Shown: one piece after another, positions 57,471 through 64,000 of the stretch
Numbering within the stretch: the stretch's first letter is position 1
Layout of the letters: each line of letters begins with the position of its first letter
Source: Mortierella sp. BCC40632
Taxonomy: Eukaryota; Mortierellomycota; Mortierellomycetes; Mortierellales; Mortierellaceae
DNA: 64,000 nucleotides
Assembly (NCBI GenBank): GCA_011634665.1
Contig: WAEK01000008.1
Location: 1,729,501 to 1,793,500 of the forward strand
Reading direction: 5' to 3'
Program-made: the position numbers and the translations under genes
Notes under the pieces: generated by a model
Told to the model about the DNA's origin: nothing
The model's database searches: none
Seen by the model: the letters and a program-made list of their open reading frames with translations, nothing else

Positions 57471-58959
57471 TCAAGCTACTGTGAGGTTTATTTCGACTTC
57501 GAGGTTTGGTGAGCTGCTCCGCCTATTGTTACTGTCAGGACGATTACGTGCTGAAATTTCGTCCACAATCCGTGCCCAAAGCCATACAATCTTTTCAAAA
57601 ACTGATTTCGCCTCACTCTCCCAATTTGTTGAGTAATTAATGGGTTGGTCATGCCAGCTCATCCTGTACAACGCTTGAACTTCCTCATCCAGCGTACACT
57701 CAATAAATGCCCACCTTTGAGAATCCGTCACGATTCCGTACGCTCTCTGAACCTTTCGAGACGGAGACGCTTCCTCCTCATCATCATCCGACGCGCGCTT
57801 GCGTTTCCTCTCTGTCAAAGCCGATTCCAATTGAACGATACTTTGAGCCACTCCCTGCTTGAAATCATCCCGTTTAACCTCCGTAACACCCAAGACGTAC
57901 TCGTGGCAATCCTTTGAGTGTACTGAGAAATCAACAGATCCATGTCCTCGTCGGCCACTGAGATGATACTGAGATGACAGATATAAATGGTCCTTGTATA
58001 AGTTCGTTGCTGCAACTAAAAAAGAACAGATTATTATCGACTTGGTGGCCTCGCTTGCGCCAGGTAATGACAAAATATTCACTCTAGTGCCAATCTCGTT
58101 GAAAAGTTGGTCCACTGCTTGCTTCTGATTATGCGACTCCAATGGTATTGACTGTATATCAGTGAATGGTGGCAGTACCCCGGTGGTTGGGTTTGAGGCA
58201 GCCGATATGTTGTACTCGCTACAAACATCAGCAAATGACCATGCAGCAAAGCTCTTGTTTGGAGTTTCCAGACCGATATTGAGTTTGCTTCTGGATGATA
58301 TCTTGGCCATCCTGAGCATTTGACGCAGGCTGTGATTGTCACATATGGGTTCTGGTAGTAGTTGCCCCTGATAAACAAAGACCTTCAGGTGATCGTCATT
58401 CATGTACTGAGGATAAAGCGCCACTACCCTTGACTTCAGATCATCCAGAGTCGCCTCATTTATCATTGCGGACCAAGTGAATGCCGCCTTTCTATTAGGT
58501 TTGACGATAACTACAAGGCCTTTTGTTTTTTTAAAAGGAGGTTAGCATTGGCAATGAACGTGCCAACGATGGTGACATGAGATCAAGCGTCCACATACTA
58601 ATCATCTCGGAAAGCATTGCATCTTGTAGCGGGGGTCGTTGAACAATGATGTGAACTGTTTTCCTGAGCGACCTGTCTTCAAAGATATCAGCAATGTCGT
58701 CCGTTGGGTCGAGCTCAGTTGAGGATTCGATATCGCTCAGGACAATTGGCCTATGTTTATTTGCTGGAATGAGGGGAATGGCGACGCGCCAGAGAGTAAG
58801 GTCTTTTGCTGTAACAGCATCAAACTGTGGAGATAGTTTGGTCTTGATGAGGTCTCTGAGGTGATCAACCGTCTTTGATGGATTGATTTCAATGGCGAAG
58901 GCTCGGGACGTTGCCTCTCCATCAACAAGACAGAGCAAAGTAAAGGAAAGGCCAGTCAT
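57471..58959 (-). CDS. Crinkler-header protein with PD-(D/E)XK nuclease domain
   Basis: Two exons, 58959-58599 and 58519-57471 (79-bp intron, GTATGT to AAG), in phase, 469 residues, no break. The N-terminus (MTGLSFTLLCLVDGEATSRA, then helix TVDHLRDLIKTKL, DLTLWRVAIPL, HIIVQRPP) is the ubiquitin-like CRN header. A second beta-grasp-like stretch follows at about 121-170 (LVVIVKPNR, FTWSAMINEATLDDLKSRV). The C-terminal half has a nuclease core: VDF with Asp317, then GVTEVKRDD with Glu334 and Lys336, then AQSIVQLES with Gln346. A KRKR...SRKVQR pair at about 359-378 could be a bipartite nuclear signal. No Walker A motif: the usual NTPase module is absent. Header and core are established CRN-type modules; a role as effector or in genome conflict is inference. 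Confidence 0.8.
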
Positions 58960-59244
58960 GCTAAGCTATGCAAAGATGGAACGTGGTAGAGGAGGTGAGG
59001 TGCAAGGGTTATGAAGAAGAGAATCAGCAACGGAGAGGATTACCAAAGGTCCGTGGGATGCTGGGTGACTAAGGTACCAAAGTTTAACTTGTTGATTTCA
59101 GCCTCCGAGTTTTATGCACCGACCACAAAGACGGTACATTCTGAATCTACTCAAATACGTCTTTTTTTTTTTTTTTTTTTTTCTCTTTTTCTCTCTTCCC
59201 TCTCCTTCACCTTCCTTCACCCATCGCGTTACTCCAGCACAAGA
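58960..59244. promoter_or_regulatory. Shared divergent promoter, CRN / MULE genes
   Basis: 285 bp separate the two start codons. A T-run (59162-59182) followed by C/T-rich sequence forms the plus-strand leader; no clear TATA box on either strand. Confidence 0.5.
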
Positions 59245-62110
59245 ATGACGAAAACTGGGGCCTGGGACAAGGAGCTAGTCAATGTTGTACCCATTGACAA
59301 TTTTACTCCAATAAACGACGAAAAGGAAACATCTGACCTTGAAATGCTTGTCGTTAGTAGTCTGCAGAAGCTGGTTAGTGTCATATCTTGTTTGTTACCT
59401 GATGGATCAAGCATATCGCTTTCACAATACCAATGCATTACCTCCTTTGATTTTTAGGCTTCTCTCTTTGATAGCAACTCTTACCCCAGCTGGAATGACG
59501 ATGACACGTATCACAACAACACCAATTCAGATCTGGACGCTGGCGAAGTCGATCTGGACTCTATCAGTAACGCTGACTCCGCTAATGAAGCTGACATCGT
59601 CGGCACAGCAACAGAATATGGGGTTGTTCAAGATGAGCAAGGTACTGATTCTGCCGAGGATGACGCTGGTGTTGACAGAGAGGTTGAATTGGAAGCAGAA
59701 TGTTCAATAGACGCCAAATTTGACATCGCGCCCGCACCCAGTATGGCATTGACTGAGGATTCCCCGATCGAGGTGAGTGCTTATAAGACTCGACTGTCCT
59801 TTCATCCATTTCTCCTCTCTATCTCGTTTAATGACGCACTGAAAGCGTCTAATAAAAAAACTGTTGTTCCGTTCATTTTTCAGCGGATGCAAAAGCAGAT
59901 ATCCGATGACATGCGCGATTTTGCACTAAGGCAGATCCGCAAATGTTTGTTGAAGGATGACTGTATCCGGCAGGAAACCCTTCAAGATGGGGAACTACAG
60001 ATCACAGAGAAGGCAGCCCATTTTACTCTGACTCCCGACGAGTACAATGGGTGGCTGCAACGACATCAGGCCCAGATCTCTACCAAGCTCATCCAAATGA
60101 AAGGCACTTACCGATATCTTGAAGAAAGGAAGGGAGACAAATTGTCATATCTGCAGTGTCAGTGTGTTGGTCAAAAACGCATCATGAAAAACAGAAAGAC
60201 TGGAGTAAGGTCCGGAAAGCCGAGAGTCAGCAGGCAGAGCATGAAGAAGGGGTGCCAATCCAAGATACGAGTCATTACACAAAAAACACCAGGGCCCGAT
60301 GGGACAAGTCGGACCGTATGCAACATAGCTTATCGTTTCTAGCATAGCCATGATGTAGGGGTCCTTAGCGGGCTGGGGATATGGCAAAAATCTGCTACCA
60401 TCAAGGCGACTATCAAGAAACTCATTTTGGGAGGCTCCACGATCTCAATGGTGATGAGTCAACTCACAATGGAACATGACAAGTTTATGCAGGTCTTGCG
60501 GGAGAAGGGTCGCTTCTCTCGCGACGACTTCATTACTTATGACGACATTTACAACATCTGGCATTCCGTCATGGCCAACAAAATGAGAAAGGATAAAGAC
60601 CCCGTACTCTCGTCAATGAAGTGGATGGAAGAGCTTGAGCAAGATGGAGGGTATACCTACTATGATAAGGAAGACCGCACCAGTGGCCTCTATTTTGGAC
60701 TCGCTACGAGGTGGCAGATGACTCAGTTGCGGGCACACGGAAGTACTATTTGTTTTGATGGGACTCACAATGGGTTCGGGTACTATGCCAAAAACTCAGT
60801 TCCTCGAAGTATCCTAATTGGCTTTTCAACTTGAGCCTGAATACTTACAAACAGTATATCTTCATGAATAGACAAAAAGCCAACATTTTCACTCTCGTTA
60901 TCAAGAACGCCAGTACAGAATTCAGTGTTCCAGTGGCATTCCTCTTAACAAAAACCACTGAGACCGCTGTCCTAGTTAAATGGCTAAGGGGGCTTCGAAG
61001 TAAGATGACTGAGATCTTCTCCTTGCCAGGTGACATATTTGTGTACCGGCCGAATGCTGTGATCACGGACCAAGGCGACGTCGAAATATTAGCGATCAAA
61101 ACTGCATTCGCTGAAGATTTCGTCCCCATATTCTTCTGTACTTGGCATGTGTATCATATTTGGGAACGAGAGGTCCGCAATCGTGTTCATGGCATTACTC
61201 ACCTTCCTGTTGATCAGAGAAGAGCTCTGAGGGATCAGGTAAATACCGTCTACATCGCTCTTTGTCACCTCATTATGCCATAGAACTCTAACGCACTCTA
61301 CTGAATTCAATTACGCTACGATAGGCAGTTGCAGAGCTTCGCTTGATCCAAAGAGAACCTCTTCATGCTAAAGCCATGTTGTTAATTCAAGAATACCGAG
61401 AGAAGTGGAAGGGACAAACGGATCTTTTAGACTATCTAAACAAAAGATTCTTTGGGCCGGAACAGGAAGAGGACGCCTCCAAAATTCAAAGCCCCTGGAT
61501 GATGTGCTACCGCCAGGAAGTGTCATACTCGTCCATTGATACCAATAACTATATTGAGTCCTGGCACAACATCCTCGAGCGACATTTCTTCCGGGATCGG
61601 CACCAGCGGCGTCCTGACACCGTCATTTACATCTTGGCTTTTATGGCCGTTCCACATTTTCAACAAAAATGCGACCGTGGCATCATGAAAGTTGGTCGCA
61701 TGAACCCAGCACAGAGAATAGAAACGCGCCTCAGAATTGTCGCTGAAAAGCACATTCAGGCCAGAGATTCTTTGGGCTTTTTTAGTGAACCCATCGTGCA
61801 GATCGATGATGGAATGCTTCGAGTTGAGTCTTTTAAAACGCCAGGAAAGGCATACTATGTTCAAATCGAATTTACAAGGCTAGCATTTGGCGAAATCACC
61901 AGTTGCACATGTCCAACATTTCGCATGAATGTCAGCTGCTGCAAACATATTGCTCTCATTTTGATCCAAATACCACAGCTGCAACTTCGATGCGACGACA
62001 TTCACCTTCAAGAAAATTTACCAGACAACAAACGCTCGCTGTTAGATGCCGCCCATAGAGAATACTTGGATTATATAGAGCAGACTGATAACCCAGTGTC
62101 AGACGAATGA
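59245..62110 (+). mobile_element. MULE-type transposase, one in-frame stop
   Basis: Exons: 59245-59373, 59458-59772, 59884-60779, 60872-61238, 61325-62110, all GT-AG and in phase, about 830 codons. Residues 44-148 are acidic and disordered. A zinc-finger-like segment (LQCQCVGQKR ... KGCQSKIRV, about 240-285) is followed by IAYRF and then TAG at 60340-60342, after which the same frame continues HSHDVG, the expected C/H pattern. The DDE core: CFDGTHN (first Asp about 440), VITDQGD (second Asp about 513), NNYIESWHN (Glu about 647); then a SWIM zinc finger CTCPTF...CCKH (61905-61950). After the final TGA the frame stays open for another 35 codons with coiled-coil-like sequence to 62218. One stop makes this copy inactive unless read through; otherwise it is well preserved. 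Confidence 0.82.
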
Positions 62111-63548
62111 TCCAGTAATCTCCAGCGTCTCAACACTCTATTGTCTCTCCGAGACAAGGACACTCCCCTGGAAAATGAAGAAGCGATCAATGGGGCTCTA
62201 GCAAGATTGGTGCGTTAGGTTGAAGATAGCATTCAATCGAAAGCCAAGAGACAGCGACAGGAATACTAGACATTCAGTGAAGCTCACTAGAAATAATAGA
62301 ATCTCACATTTACAATTATTTTCAGCCTTCAGATGCAGGTTGGTCTCCACCCAAAGTGGGAGATTATTGGCTAGAGTGTCGAGTAGAGGTCTGGGTACCG
62401 CTAGAAGTGAGCTAGTAGGCAGTTCGATTCAAAATAGTGGCGACTATGTGGGAATATCTTGACTGTAGGATTTTGGACTTGCTCTCAAAACTTCAAATTT
62501 TTTTTTTTTTTTTTTTTCCTTAACCAATAAGTCAGTCCGAGAAAAAAAAAACCGCGTCCAAAGGTACTTCACCTATAGAGAAATGTTTAAATGGTGCCTT
62601 TTTTTTTACTACATTGGTCTTTGACTACACGAAAGGCGAACGTTGATTAGACAACTAGTTCACATCCAAAAATAGAATAGTTTCTTGGTACAATAGGTGG
62701 GATGGGGGGAGGTGGCAGAGCCCGGCTAGTTATGGTTGGTGCATTAGGACCCTCCTATTCCTTGAGAGGATTGAGAGGAGTGCGAGTGCACCCTCAATGA
62801 GACAGATCCTAAAGGGTGGAGAGACTTTGAGCAGTATGGCAGTAAAGGATTGCGTGGGGAGGGGAAAGAAGAGCTCTCGGGATTCTTCGGAACTATTGAA
62901 AGATGTAGTGCATAAAGCAACTACGATTCTTGGGTACTATTCACTTTGTTATCTTCTACGTCCAGTGGGCCTGCATGGTCACCGAATGCAAATAAAGCTC
63001 TTGCGAGACAACGAGCACTCCTGGAGGGTTGAGGCTATTGCCCAGGTCCCTTTCGGATGACATCCAGCATCCGAAACTAGGCCAACTTCATGCTGTTTAT
63101 CCAACCCCATATCATTCTTCGGTCAAGCCTGTCAAAGAGGACCATCGACCATCCAAAGCCGTTGTTGAAAGGACGCGTAATCTGTCTGTCACCGCCTCAA
63201 GGCCGAGTTCCGGACTAACGCCTCTACCACTTGCCCAGAGCTCTGGGGGAGGTGAGAGCAAGACGCACTGACAGAGATGCTCTTTTTTTTTTTTTTTTTT
63301 ATGGGCCTCGTGAGAGGTTTTATTCGTCGGCGCGCGTCTGTCCATGCTCTGCAAAGGACATGGCCTCCGCTGCCTCTTTTTGAAAAGAAGAGAGAGAAAA
63401 AAAAACTATCTAAACATAAAGGGGGAGTGGAGGGGGACGACCCAGAAACGATATAGGTGGAAAATAAAAATACAAAGCAGATGGGAGAAATCAAGACAGG
63501 GCACAAAGGTGAGCTATCAGGGGAGGCGGGTCAAAGGCAAATCTACAG
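62111..63548. other. Intergenic 1.4 kb after the MULE gene
   Basis: The first 108 bp continue the transposase frame beyond its TGA. Further on are T-runs (62498-62518, 62600-62608, 63283-63300), and short open frames without motifs. Terminal inverted repeats of the MULE were looked for by eye and not found. Confidence 0.4.
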
Positions 63549-64000
63549 CTAGGGCAGGGGGTCCGAGGGGTCCGAGAGCGGCAAAAGCGGTTCCCAATCA
63601 GTCAAGTCGAAAGGATCAACTCGTCTGATATCTGGAGGCTTCGGCTCCGCGCGGCTAGGTGGAGGCGTGTAGGTTCCCGGCATAGCCAGGTAAGGACCAT
63701 GTCCGAGGGCGGGCCACATCGCACCAAAGACTACCTCCTCCTTGGTCACAACAATGTGAGGAGGACGGTTCCAAATCTTGTACATCCGCTTGTAGTGGCG
63801 ATTTACTGGGGCTGCATCTGGGTTTGGAGGCTGGCTCCGGCTGTCTTTGAGGTTGGCTTGGGTGAGCGCCGTCCGTGCTCGCAATTTGATAGTGTTGACC
63901 GTGAGCCAGAGCAGATCGTCCGCTGTGCAGTCCAGTGGCGGTTGACCTGGCTCAAGTTTGTTGATAACCGTGAACGTCCTCCAGATGCTGTGTACCACCA
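63549..64000 (-). CDS. Partial hypothetical protein, runs off right edge
   Basis: The frame is open to the window end; the last 149 residues are seen. Not recognised. The visible part is soluble-looking (IWRTFTVINKLEPGQPPLD, ADDLLWLTVNTIKLRARTAL, HYKRMYKIWNRPPHIVV) with a Pro-rich C-terminal tail ending DPSDPLP. High G+C and consistent codon use argue for coding. Confidence 0.5.
   Translation of the reverse strand, partial: VVHSIWRTFTVINKLEPGQPPLDCTADDLLWLTVNTIKLRARTALTQANLKDSRSQPPNPDAAPVNRHYKRMYKIWNRPPHIVVTKEEVVFGAMWPALGHGPYLAMPGTYTPPPSRAEPKPPDIRRVDPFDLTDWEPLLPLSDPSDPLP

Noticed and set aside
62111..62700. MULE terminal inverted repeats
   Set aside because: None found by eye against the region upstream of 59245 or 53244; element ends remain unknown.

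Overview
The window looks like a chromosome segment of an early-diverging filamentous fungus, most likely a Mortierella-type Mucoromycota. This is an inference from several things: genes split by short GT-AG introns (about 60 to 540 bp, one with a perfect TACTAAC branch site), pyrimidine-rich leaders ahead of start codons, very many poly(A)/poly(T) and (GA)n tracts, a velvet regulator, and Crinkler-type (CRN) genes beside DNA transposons. No tRNA, rRNA or CRISPR array was seen.

Layout. 0.2-5.7 kb: sphingolipid delta-4 desaturase, a four-RRM Mrn1/Nrd1-type RNA-binding protein and a typical 2-Cys peroxiredoxin. 5.7-27.4 kb: a gene-poor accessory region with microsatellites, a decayed CRN P-loop fragment, a broken PD-(D/E)XK-like gene, a C2H2-finger gene split by one in-frame stop, a minisatellite ending in a perfect palindrome, and a two-exon orphan gene. 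27.4-47.1 kb: a conserved block with a mitochondrial PDK/BCKDK-type kinase, a VelB-like velvet protein, UTP23 (with an apparent frame break), a TMEM135-like membrane protein, VPS68/TMEM50, cytochrome c1 and a catalase-like protein. 47.3-64 kb: a second accessory region with a duplicated pair of small repeat-protein genes, a decayed PIF/Harbinger transposase with a convergent unknown ORF, then a compact 9-kb block: a Crypton-like tyrosine recombinase, a CRN-header/nuclease gene and a MULE transposase. A partial unknown gene runs off the right edge.

The conserved genes are unrelated housekeeping and regulatory functions (sphingolipid synthesis, peroxide defence, mitochondrial respiration and its control, endosomal sorting, ribosome assembly, development). 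The main item of interest is the 53.2-62.1 kb block, where a CRN effector-like nuclease gene is packed tail-to-tail against a Crypton recombinase (21 bp between stop codons) and head-to-head against a MULE transposase (285 bp between start codons).
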